DNA from: Flavobacterium psychrophilum
Lineage (GTDB): Bacteria > Bacteroidota > Bacteroidia > Flavobacteriales > Flavobacteriaceae
Direction of reading: 5' to 3'
Assembly: GCA_020720185.1 (NCBI GenBank)
Contig: DYPB01000072.1
Coordinates: forward strand, 1-10,791
Length of the DNA: 10,791 bases
Shown: positions 1 to 5,923 of the stretch, in pieces
Layout: every line of letters starts with the position of its first letter
How positions within the stretch are numbered: position 1 is the first letter of the stretch
Program-made: the position numbers and the translations under genes
Notes under the pieces: model-generated
The model's database searches: none
Seen by the model: only the letters and a program-made list of their open reading frames with translations
What the model was told of the DNA's origin: nothing

Positions 1-1
1 A

Positions 2-1321
2 ATGAAAGAACTCATCCAAAACCTAAAAGGAGATAAAGCAATTTGGGCGTTTATAGCCATTTTGGCCTTGTTTTCGTTTATGCCAGTTTTTAGTGCCAGT
101 AGTAACTTGGCCTATGCCAATCATGGAACAGGCAGCACCACCGGTTTTTTACTCAAACATTTGGCACATATTTTTATTGGCTTTCTTATCATTTATTGGT
201 TTCATAAAATTCCCTATCATTATTATCGAGGCATAATCAGAGTCGTTTTAGGTATAGTTTGGCTACTTTTAGCCTATACTTTAATTAAAAAAAACATAGT
301 TGCAGGGGCAAATGCCAGCCGATGGATTAGCATTCCATTCATCGGATTAAGTTTTCAAACCTCAACATTAGCTTCAATTGTACTAATGATATTTACGGCA
401 AGATATTTAGCAAAAGAAAAACAAGAACCTATAAGCTTTGAAAGTTCTATAAAAGATTTATGGATTCCTGTTTTTATAACCGTCGGACTTATTTTGCCAG
501 CTAACTTCTCAACAGCAGCACTCATTTTTCTAATGGTTCTGATGCTAACTTTTGTCGGAAAATATCCCATAAAATATGTTAGCTACATTATTGGAATAGC
601 TTTTTCTGGAATAGTTCTATTTTTTCTAATACACAAAGCTTTTCCAGAATCAAAATTTTTTAATAGAGCCAAAACCTGGGAAAACCGTATTAAAAATTTC
701 ACAACCGATGTTCCAAACGAAGATGATTATCAAATTGAAAAAGCAAAAATTGCCATTGCATCAGGTGGATTAAAAGGATTAGGACCTGGAAAAAGCGTGC
801 AAAAAAACTTCCTGCCACAATCCTCCTCCGATTTTATTTATGCCATAATAGTCGAAGAATATGGACTTATTGGTGGACTTGGTGTTTTGTTCCTATACCT
901 CTTATTATTTTTCAGATTTGTAATAGCCGCCCACAAAGCCAACACACTTTTCGGCAAATTATTAATCGTCGGGCTGGGCTTTCCGATAATATTTCAAGCA
1001 ATGGTAAATATGGCAGTAGCCGTAGAATTATTTCCCGTAACGGGACAAAATCTTCCATTAATTAGTACAGGTGGAAGCTCTATTTGGATGACCTGTATGG
1101 CACTTGGCATCATACTCTCGGTAACTAAAAAAGATAAAGAAATTAAAGCCGAACTCGACGAAGCCGCAAAACGAGAAACCATTTTAAAGAAAATGATTGA
1201 TGAACAAATAGAGAAAGAAAACAACCCACCCCCCCCAGTTCCCGAAGAAGGAGTTGATGTAAATGGAAAATTTTCAATTGATGACAAAAAAAATCCAATG
1301 AAAGCAGTTTTGAAGAACTAA
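2..1321 (+). CDS. ftsW: FtsW, septal peptidoglycan glycosyltransferase (SEDS family)
   Basis: Polytopic inner-membrane SEDS protein that polymerises lipid II into septal glycan strands together with the division transpeptidase. About ten hydrophobic segments run from residue 14 to residue 375. SEDS landmarks are the GANASRW stretch near residues 102-108 followed by FQTSTLA, and the extracellular GLGPGKSVQKNFLP...SSSDFIYAIIVEE block, where D277 matches the conserved catalytic Asp of the family. The 439 residues are slightly long because of a cytoplasmic, charged and proline-rich tail of about 60 residues (roughly 377-439). The start codon is the second base of the window, and the N-terminus MKEL...GDKAIW looks like a normal flavobacterial FtsW start, so the gene is probably complete although nothing upstream is visible. 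The tail is encoded across a run of eight C residues (1229-1236). Identification is secure; the residue mapping is by eye. Confidence 0.95.
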   Translation: MKELIQNLKGDKAIWAFIAILALFSFMPVFSASSNLAYANHGTGSTTGFLLKHLAHIFIGFLIIYWFHKIPYHYYRGIIRVVLGIVWLLLAYTLIKKNIVAGANASRWISIPFIGLSFQTSTLASIVLMIFTARYLAKEKQEPISFESSIKDLWIPVFITVGLILPANFSTAALIFLMVLMLTFVGKYPIKYVSYIIGIAFSGIVLFFLIHKAFPESKFFNRAKTWENRIKNFTTDVPNEDDYQIEKAKIAIASGGLKGLGPGKSVQKNFLPQSSSDFIYAIIVEEYGLIGGLGVLFLYLLLFFRFVIAAHKANTLFGKLLIVGLGFPIIFQAMVNMAVAVELFPVTGQNLPLISTGGSSIWMTCMALGIILSVTKKDKEIKAELDEAAKRETILKKMIDEQIEKENNPPPPVPEEGVDVNGKFSIDDKKNPMKAVLKN

Positions 1322-1360
1322 CAACCGTTATTAATGTTTTTAAAACACAACTTTATATCT

Positions 1361-1520
1361 ATATTAGATATAATTATATTATTATTAGATAAAATGTAGT
1401 TATTATCAAATAAAACTATATCATTATTATATAAAACCATAGTTTTAATAGAGAAAATACTATTTATATTAGAGAAAACATTATTTATATTAGATAAAAT
1501 CTTATTTTTATTAGATAATT
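1361..1520. repeat. Degenerate 21-bp tandem repeat array (8 units) with phased A-tracts
   Basis: The core TATTAGATAAAAT recurs in degenerate form at exactly 21-bp intervals. The TTAGATA-equivalent heptamer starts at 1364, 1385, 1406, 1427, 1448, 1469, 1490 and 1511. Runs of four A follow at 1391, 1412, 1433, 1454, 1475 and 1496, so six A-tracts are spaced by 21 bp, about two helical turns. This arrangement is expected to bend DNA. Several units carry a weak dyad, TTTAT-ATTAG-ATAAA (1484-1498 in the seventh unit). All three forward frames contain stops. One reverse frame is open across the array because 21 is a multiple of three, but it has no upstream start. The array fills most of the ftsW to HTH-gene gap and ends just before a candidate promoter. 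Its function is unknown; an operator array or curved upstream element is inference. Confidence 0.85.
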
Positions 1521-1533
1521 ACTATATTTTAAT

Positions 1534-1541
1534 TACATTTG
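1534..1541 (+). promoter_or_regulatory. Candidate Bacteroidota -7 promoter element (TACATTTG)
   Basis: TACATTTG matches the TAnnTTTG -7 consensus of Bacteroidota housekeeping promoters. It lies 18 nt before the HTH start codon, implying a leader of roughly a dozen nucleotides. No good TTG -33 element is visible; the expected position overlaps the last 21-bp repeat unit. Confidence 0.45.
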
Positions 1542-1559
1542 TATTAAATAAATTGACTT

Positions 1560-1943
1560 ATGAAAAGAACAAAAAGAGGAACGCTAAAACCACACAATAG
1601 TAGTTTAGTCATCAATTTAGATTCAATTTTAAGAATCAGAAATATCCAAACCCCATTTACTTATCTAATCCGATTAGGAATTTCATCAACCAGTGCTTCA
1701 AAATTACTATCGGGCAAAGCCGTTCAAATTAATTTAAAACAGATAACCAGTTTGTGTTTAAACCTAAATTGTACTCCAAACGATATATTTTCATTACGAA
1801 AAATGGATTTATCACCAATTCACGAACTCAATATTCTAAATAAAATCGAAGAGGAAGATTTAACAAGTATTGAAGAATTTTTGAAAGGAAAATCTTTGAA
1901 AGAAATTAAAGAAATTTTGAAACCAACAATTTCCCAATCATAA
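1560..1943 (+). CDS. Small Xre/Cro-type helix-turn-helix protein
   Basis: A 127-residue protein with a basic N-terminus ([13 protein letters not shown]) and a Cro/C1-like DNA-binding domain at about residues 17-80. The probable recognition region is [18 protein letters not shown] (41-58), followed by [20 protein letters not shown], the typical closing helices of this fold. The C-terminal 40 residues ([13 protein letters not shown]...KEILKP) are charged and predicted helical, possibly for dimerisation. It resembles small HTH proteins common in flavobacteria, but I know of no experimental function. It lies between ftsW and murG, where the usual dcw cluster has no regulator, and ends only 11 nt before murG, so murG is probably co-transcribed with it. 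The adjacent 21-bp repeat array is a plausible binding region, which is inference. ATG at 1560 is the only sensible start. Confidence 0.8.
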   Translation: MKRTKRGTLKPHNSSLVINLDSILRIRNIQTPFTYLIRLGISSTSASKLLSGKAVQINLKQITSLCLNLNCTPNDIFSLRKMDLSPIHELNILNKIEEEDLTSIEEFLKGKSLKEIKEILKPTISQS

Positions 1944-1954
1944 AACAAATAAAT

Positions 1955-3109
1955 ATGACAACCCAACCACAAAACACTCATACTCCTACCTCCCCTTCCC
2001 TTCAGAAAGGGCTCGGAGAACGGGCTTTCATCCTCTCTGGCGGTGGCACAGGCGGACATATTTATCCAGCCATAGCTATTGCAAATGAGCTAAAATCTCG
2101 GTTTCCAAAAGCAAAATTTTTGTTTGTTGGAGCGTCCGATAAAATGGAAATGCAAAAAGTGCCACAAGCTGGTTATGATATAAAAGGACTTTGGATAGCG
2201 GGTTTGCAACGAAAATTAACAGTTCAAAACGCATTATTTCCTGTCAAATTAATTAGCAGTTTATGGAAATCATTTTGGATAATAAAAAAATTTAAACCCA
2301 GCGTAGTCATCGGTACAGGCGGTTTTGCATCGGGACCCTTGTTGTTTATGGCAAATTGGTTAGGAATTCCAACAGTTATTCAAGAACAAAACTCATTTCC
2401 TGGTATTACTAACAAATTATTGGGCAAAAAAACCAATAAAATTTGTGTAGCCTATGAAGGTTTAGAACGATTTTTTCCAAAATCCAAAACCATTTTAACA
2501 GGAAATCCCGTTCGACAAGATTTATTAGAAATTGATTCCAAACGAGCCGAAGGCATTGAATACTTCAAATTAAATCCAAATAAAAAAACACTCTTAATAT
2601 TAGGCGGAAGTCTTGGTGCAAGACGAATTAATCAATTGATTGAAAAAGAATTGCCGTTTTTTAAAAACCAGAATATTCAAATAATTTGGCAATGCGGAAA
2701 GTTGTATAGCCCCCCAACCCCCGAGGGGGGAGCTAATTTAGAAACCGTTCAAATATTTCAATATATTGAAAAAATGGATTTGGTTTATGCTGCCGCCGAT
2801 TTTGTGATTTCTCGAGCAGGTGCTTCGTCAGTTTCGGAGTTGGCGATTGTTGGCAAACCCGTAATTTTTATTCCATCGCCCAATGTTGCCGAAGATCATC
2901 AAACCAAAAACGCACAAGCAATCGTCAATAAAAATGGAGCAATTTTGTTGAAAGAAACAGAATTAGATGAAAAATTTGAAACGGTTTTCAGTAATTTAAT
3001 TAATGATAATAATCAGCAAAATGAATTGTCAAAAAACATAAAAACATTGGCTTTGCCCAATGCAACACAACAAATAGTTGATGAGATAGAAAAGTTAATT
3101 AAATTTTAA
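1955..3109 (+). CDS. murG: MurG, lipid II synthase (UDP-GlcNAc transferase)
   Basis: Peripheral inner-membrane GT28 enzyme that transfers GlcNAc from UDP-GlcNAc to lipid I, giving lipid II. The N-domain shows the signature [11 protein letters not shown] (29-39, with the conserved His at 35), GTGGFASGP and [11 protein letters not shown]. The C-domain shows [22 protein letters not shown] with the UDP-GlcNAc-binding Glu, and [11 protein letters not shown]. At 384 residues it is somewhat long. The first 23 residues ([13 protein letters not shown] portion) precede the usual [11 protein letters not shown] beginning and contain no alternative start codon, so ATG 1955 is forced and the extension must be translated. 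A second insertion, [11 protein letters not shown], comes from a GC-rich palindrome (2708-2734) in the C-domain. All visible conserved motifs are intact, so the enzyme is probably functional despite both insertions. Confidence 0.96.
   Translation: MTTQPQNTHTPTSPSLQKGLGERAFILSGGGTGGHIYPAIAIANELKSRFPKAKFLFVGASDKMEMQKVPQAGYDIKGLWIAGLQRKLTVQNALFPVKLISSLWKSFWIIKKFKPSVVIGTGGFASGPLLFMANWLGIPTVIQEQNSFPGITNKLLGKKTNKICVAYEGLERFFPKSKTILTGNPVRQDLLEIDSKRAEGIEYFKLNPNKKTLLILGGSLGARRINQLIEKELPFFKNQNIQIIWQCGKLYSPPTPEGGANLETVQIFQYIEKMDLVYAAADFVISRAGASSVSELAIVGKPVIFIPSPNVAEDHQTKNAQAIVNKNGAILLKETELDEKFETVFSNLINDNNQQNELSKNIKTLALPNATQQIVDEIEKLIKF
1984..2023 (+). repeat. GC-rich imperfect palindromic repeat encoding the MurG N-terminus
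   Basis: A C-rich then G-rich stretch stands out from the AT-rich surroundings. It contains the stem CCCTT (1998-2002) / AAGGG (2007-2011) and outer CTCC (1990-1993) / GGAG (2015-2018). Its translation, [10 protein letters not shown], resembles the readout of dispersed GC-rich repeats often seen in Bacteroidota genomes. Family membership is from memory and unverified. Confidence 0.55.
2708..2734 (+). repeat. GC-rich palindrome inserted in-frame inside murG
   Basis: The 27-nt AGCCCCCC...GGGGGGAGCT element can pair CCCCCC (2710-2715) with GGGGGG (2725-2730), flanked by AGC/GCT with one bulged A. It is an abrupt GC island in an AT-rich gene, encodes SPPTPEGGA, and keeps the murG frame. The form resembles dispersed CCCCC-AACCCCC-GGGGG repeats of flavobacteria. 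It lies in the C-domain after IIWQCGKLY, a place where MurG proteins vary in length. Confidence 0.7.
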
Positions 3110-3129
3110 AAAGTAAGCACAAAAGTAAT

Positions 3130-3137
3130 TACATTTG
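3130..3137 (+). promoter_or_regulatory. Candidate -7 element for the toxin-antitoxin operon (TACATTTG)
   Basis: TACATTTGC fits the TAnnTTTG consensus and ends 4 nt before the antitoxin ATG at 3142. If transcription begins the usual six or seven nucleotides downstream, the mRNA would be leaderless or nearly so. A weak TTTT (3104-3107) is the only -33 candidate. Confidence 0.45.
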
Positions 3138-3141
3138 CAAA

Positions 3142-3402
3142 ATGATACAAACACATCAAACACGGATTATAAAAATTGGAAATTCTAATGGAGTTAGAAT
3201 CCCGAAAGACTATTTGAATGGTTTTGAAACCAAAGATGTTATTATTGAATGTATTAATAATTCTTTGATAATCAAACCAGTAAAAAATAATTTGCCACCA
3301 CGAAGCAAGTGGAACGACATTTTATCTAAAATGAAAATAGAACCCGAAGACGAGTTTAACGATTTTGATATAACACTAAACGATGGCTTTGACGATTTAT
3401 AA
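3142..3402 (+). CDS. MazE/AbrB-family antitoxin
   Basis: An 86-residue protein whose N-terminal half is a SpoVT/AbrB swapped-hairpin DNA-binding domain: TRIIKIGNSNGVRIPKDYL (7-25) followed by the beta segment KDVIIECINNSLIIKPV. The C-terminal half is acidic and probably disordered (EPEDEFNDFD...NDGFDDL), as in MazE proteins that thread along the toxin dimer. It overlaps the toxin gene by 20 nt, the usual coupling for type II pairs. By family precedent it should neutralise the toxin and autoregulate the operon. It begins 32 nt after murG, with its own candidate promoter in the gap. The family call is firm; the exact cognate pairing is inferred from the overlap. Confidence 0.88.
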   Translation: MIQTHQTRIIKIGNSNGVRIPKDYLNGFETKDVIIECINNSLIIKPVKNNLPPRSKWNDILSKMKIEPEDEFNDFDITLNDGFDDL

Positions 3403-3715
3403 AAAATGGGATATAGTTTTGGTAAGATTAAACCCAACCATAGGCAGCGAAATATCAAAAACCCGACCGTGTTTAGTTGTTTCGCCAAATAGTGTCAATA
3501 CTTATATGAATACCATTGTTGTTGTTCCATTTACTTCAAAACCAAGAGGTTATCCATTTAGAATTTTAACAAAACACAATAATATTGATGGCGAATTGTG
3601 TTTTGACCACATAAAAAGCATCGACAAAAGTAGAATTGTAAAAATAGACGGAACAATAATAAAATCATTAAGAACGGACATCAATAGTTTGTTGTATGAA
3701 TTTTTTAATGAGTAA
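3383..3715 (+). CDS. MazF/PemK-family endoribonuclease toxin
   Basis: A 110-residue PemK/MazF-fold protein. The start is WDIVLVRLNPTIGSEISKTRPCLVVSP, with the catalytic-type Arg at R28 (KTRP). VVVPFTSKPR contains the family's conserved Thr/Ser active-site position (T51). The final section has LCFDHIKSIDKSRIVK, the usual DQIRTVDKSRL block. Family members cleave single-stranded RNA at short motifs and arrest growth; the recognition sequence cannot be read from the protein. The usual Gly before Asp in the GDIV motif is Trp here (W9), a small departure that need not inactivate it. The start at 3383 overlaps the antitoxin end by 20 nt. The stop lies 41 nt before murC, so the pair sits directly within the cell-wall operon. 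Confidence 0.9.
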   Translation: MALTIYKKWDIVLVRLNPTIGSEISKTRPCLVVSPNSVNTYMNTIVVVPFTSKPRGYPFRILTKHNNIDGELCFDHIKSIDKSRIVKIDGTIIKSLRTDINSLLYEFFNE

Positions 3716-3720
3716 AAATA

Positions 3721-3748
3721 TCGTAATTTTTAATTCGTAATTTTTAAT
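3721..3748. repeat. Perfect 14-bp direct tandem repeat upstream of murC
   Basis: TCGTAATTTTTAAT occurs twice back to back (3721-3734 and 3735-3748), just after the toxin stop codon and 8 nt before the murC start. The central 17 nt (3727-3743) are matched exactly in inverted orientation after ftsA (8083-8099). Likely a dispersed intergenic repeat; I see no clear function. Confidence 0.8.
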
Positions 3749-3756
3749 TTAAAAAA

Positions 3757-5103
3757 ATGAACCTAACCCAAATAAAAAATGTCTATTTTATTGGCATTGG
3801 CGGCATCGGAATGAGTGCCTTGGCTCGGTATTTTGCAACTATCGGCAAAGAAGTTTGCGGTTATGATAAAACCGAAACTGAATTAACCAAAGAGTTGCAA
3901 AACATCGGAATATCAGTACATTTTGAAGATGATATTAATCAAATCCCGACCAATTTTTTTGTTGAAAATACATTAGTCGTTTACACCCCAGCCATCAAGC
4001 AATTGGCAGAATGGGAATATTTCAAAGAACAAAATTTTGTCATCAAAAAACGAGCAGAAGTTTTAGGAATTATTACTAAAGACACCTACTGTTTTGCAGT
4101 GGCTGGCACCCACGGAAAAACCACAACCTCAAGCATTTTGGCACATATTCTCTACGAAAGTGGGGTTGATATAACAGGATTTTTGGGCGGTATTGTTGAA
4201 AATTACAATTCAAATTTAGTAGGCAGTGGCAAAACCGTAACCGTTGTCGAAGCCGATGAATTTGACCGTTCTTTTTTGCATTTGTACCCAAATATTGCCT
4301 GTATCACCAGTATGGACGCTGATCATTTAGATATTTATGGAGATAAAGAATCTATTGAAGCCTCATTTATAGAATTTGCAGATAAAATGGAAGACAAAAG
4401 TAAATTGTTTATAACCAATGATTTACCGCTTGAAGGAGTTTCATGCACTATAAATAAAGACGGAAAATTTGACGCAATTAATGTACGAATCGAAAATTCT
4501 CAATATCTATTTGATGTAAAAACCCCAACTGAAATCATCCAAAATATAGCCTTCAGTTTGCCAGGAAATCATAATTTGATGAACGCTTTGATGGCACTGG
4601 CTATGGCAAAATTGTATGGAGTCGAAAATCAAAAAATTATTACAGCATTAGCATCATTTAAAGGAATAAAACGCCGATTTTCCTATCAGATAAAAACGGA
4701 TAATTTAGTTTATATCGACGATTATGCCCATCATCCAACAGAAATAAACGCAGTTCATCAGGCAGTAACCGAGTTGTATCCAAACCAAAAAGTGTTGGCT
4801 ATTTTTCAGCCACATTTATTCAGCCGCACCAACGATTTTATCGACGATTTTGCCAAATCACTCTCACAATTTGACGAAGTAATTTTATTAGACATTTACC
4901 CCGCCCGAGAGTTGCCAATGGAAGGCATAACTTCCTTATGGTTAATGAGTAAGATGACCAACAACCATGTAAAATTAGTACAAAAACAAGACTTAATCAA
5001 CACCATTTTACAGTCCGATAAAAAGATAATTGTAACGATTGGAGCAGGAGATATTGGGGCGATGGTTGATGATATAAAAGAAAGTTTATTAAGGAGAAAA
5101 TAG
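3757..5103 (+). CDS. murC: MurC, UDP-N-acetylmuramate-L-alanine ligase
   Basis: Cytoplasmic Mur ligase that adds L-Ala to UDP-MurNAc using ATP, the first step of stem-peptide assembly. The N-domain has the dinucleotide-like FIGIGGIGMSALA (11-23). The central domain has the ATP-binding AGTHGKTTT (116-124, K121), VEADEFD (164-170), MDADHLDIYGD and the LPGNHNLMNALMA Mur signature (269-281). The C-domain has the diagnostic DDYAHHPTEI (321-330) and FQPHLFSRT. At 448 residues it has normal length and all domains are present. It is separated from murG by the toxin-antitoxin pair rather than following it directly as in the common cluster order. No Shine-Dalgarno is present; ATG 3757 is preceded by an A-rich stretch and immediately gives the expected NVYFIGIGGIG beginning. 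Confidence 0.97.
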   Translation: MNLTQIKNVYFIGIGGIGMSALARYFATIGKEVCGYDKTETELTKELQNIGISVHFEDDINQIPTNFFVENTLVVYTPAIKQLAEWEYFKEQNFVIKKRAEVLGIITKDTYCFAVAGTHGKTTTSSILAHILYESGVDITGFLGGIVENYNSNLVGSGKTVTVVEADEFDRSFLHLYPNIACITSMDADHLDIYGDKESIEASFIEFADKMEDKSKLFITNDLPLEGVSCTINKDGKFDAINVRIENSQYLFDVKTPTEIIQNIAFSLPGNHNLMNALMALAMAKLYGVENQKIITALASFKGIKRRFSYQIKTDNLVYIDDYAHHPTEINAVHQAVTELYPNQKVLAIFQPHLFSRTNDFIDDFAKSLSQFDEVILLDIYPARELPMEGITSLWLMSKMTNNHVKLVQKQDLINTILQSDKKIIVTIGAGDIGAMVDDIKESLLRRK

Positions 5104-5124
5104 AAAATAGACGGATAGATTATA

Positions 5125-5160
5125 GACAAAATTTGTCATTTCGACGAAGGAGAAATCGCA
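5125..5160 (+). repeat. REP-like intergenic element left of the nuclease gene
   Basis: GTCATTTCGACGAAGGAGAA begins at 5135 and continues to 5160. It resembles a short element I recognise as recurring between flavobacterial genes. It overlaps a perfect odd palindrome, GACAAA-A-TTTGTC (5125-5137). A related element in opposite orientation lies at 5837-5860. Family assignment is from memory. Confidence 0.6.
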
Positions 5161-5176
5161 TTAAATAGAGCTAAAT

Positions 5177-5884
5177 ATGAAAATAGCCACTTGGAATATC
5201 GAAAGACTAAAACATAAATATAAAATCAATGATATTTTAAATCAAATAAACGATTTAAAAGCAGACATTTTGGTTTTAACAGAAACCGATTCGAGAATCA
5301 ATTTATCAAATTTTAAAAATAGATTTGACACACCAAAATTAATAGAAATTGATTCAAAAATGTATGCTGAAACAGAAAACAGAGTTTCGATTTTTACAAA
5401 TTATGAAATTGTAAATCAACACGAAACTATTGATGAGTACACCAGTTTGTGTGTTGAATTAAAAACCGAAATTGAAAATTTATTAGTTTACGGAACAATT
5501 ATAGGAATTTACGGTAATCGAAATGTCAGTTTTAATTATGATTTAATTAATCAGATTAAAGATTTTAAAACGATTTCGAATAATAATATTTGTATTGCAG
5601 GAGATTTTAACATTTCATTTTCAGACAATTACTATTTCACAAGTTATGGAAGAAATGAATTAAACAAATCATTTGAAGAAAATAAATTGGAACTAATAAC
5701 AAGACAATCAAAAAATTGTATAGACCATATTGCAATTTCAAAAAGCTTCATTAAAGGAAAAAAAATTGAAATTAAAGAATGGAACGAAAATAAAGAATTA
5801 TCAGACCATAAAGGGATAATTGCGGAGATAAAATGGGATTGCTTCGTGCCTCGCAATGACTTACCGTACACAAAACCATTTTAA
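5177..5884 (+). CDS. Endonuclease/exonuclease/phosphatase (EEP) fold protein
   Basis: A 235-residue Mg2+-dependent EEP-superfamily protein. It shows the family's ordered motifs: ATWNIER (N7), LVLTETDS (E36), IAGDFNIS (D143, N145), CIDHIAIS (D183) and the terminal SDHKGIIAEI (D210, H211). These are the metal-binding and catalytic positions of exonuclease III/DNase I-like enzymes, so it is probably active on a phosphodiester or phosphomonoester, but the substrate cannot be deduced. No signal peptide or membrane segment is visible, suggesting a cytoplasmic location. The domain ends around KW (219-220). The remaining WDCFVPRNDLPYTKPF is translated from a REP-like element (5837-5860), so the C-terminus is secondary. 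It sits between murC and ftsQ, where the standard cluster has no such gene, and is flanked by inverted REP-like elements. This suggests an acquired gene. Confidence 0.82.
   Translation: MKIATWNIERLKHKYKINDILNQINDLKADILVLTETDSRINLSNFKNRFDTPKLIEIDSKMYAETENRVSIFTNYEIVNQHETIDEYTSLCVELKTEIENLLVYGTIIGIYGNRNVSFNYDLINQIKDFKTISNNNICIAGDFNISFSDNYYFTSYGRNELNKSFEENKLELITRQSKNCIDHIAISKSFIKGKKIEIKEWNENKELSDHKGIIAEIKWDCFVPRNDLPYTKPF
5837..5860 (-). repeat. REP-like element overlapping the 3' end of the nuclease gene
   Basis: GATTGCTTCG...TCGCAATGAC (24 nt) is the reverse complement of GTCATTGCGA...CGAAGCAATC, a widely recurring short element. Its forward translation DCFVPRND is the familiar readout when such elements fall at gene ends. 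It begins with GTCATT like the left copy (5135) but in the opposite orientation, so the two bracket the gene. Confidence 0.65.
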
Positions 5885-5923
5885 AACCACGAAACTTTAA
5901 TCAATATTAAACAAATTTAACAA

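Noticed and set aside
994..1287. Antisense open frames within ftsW, ftsA, ftsZ and yqeY (for example 7268-7837 and 10222-10689 on the - strand)
   Set aside because: Shadows of well-identified genes, with no family motifs and low-complexity Ser/Ile/Phe-rich translations.
1321..1517. Open reverse frame across the 21-bp repeats that would encode a heptad-like NI/LSN-rich peptide
   Set aside because: It is open only because 21 is divisible by three. A stop lies just before the array and the only ATG (near 1440) gives about 40 residues, so coding is unlikely.
1361..1520. CRISPR array
   Set aside because: Units are contiguous 21-mers without unique spacers, are degenerate, and no cas genes are near.
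5177..5884. Naming the EEP protein exonuclease III (xth) or another specific enzyme
   Set aside because: Only superfamily catalytic motifs are visible; the protein is short and divergent, so the substrate cannot be assigned.
3142..5884. HTH, MazEF and the EEP protein forming one multi-gene defence system
   Set aside because: They are separated by essential genes, lie at different boundaries, and show no shared promoter or known system architecture.
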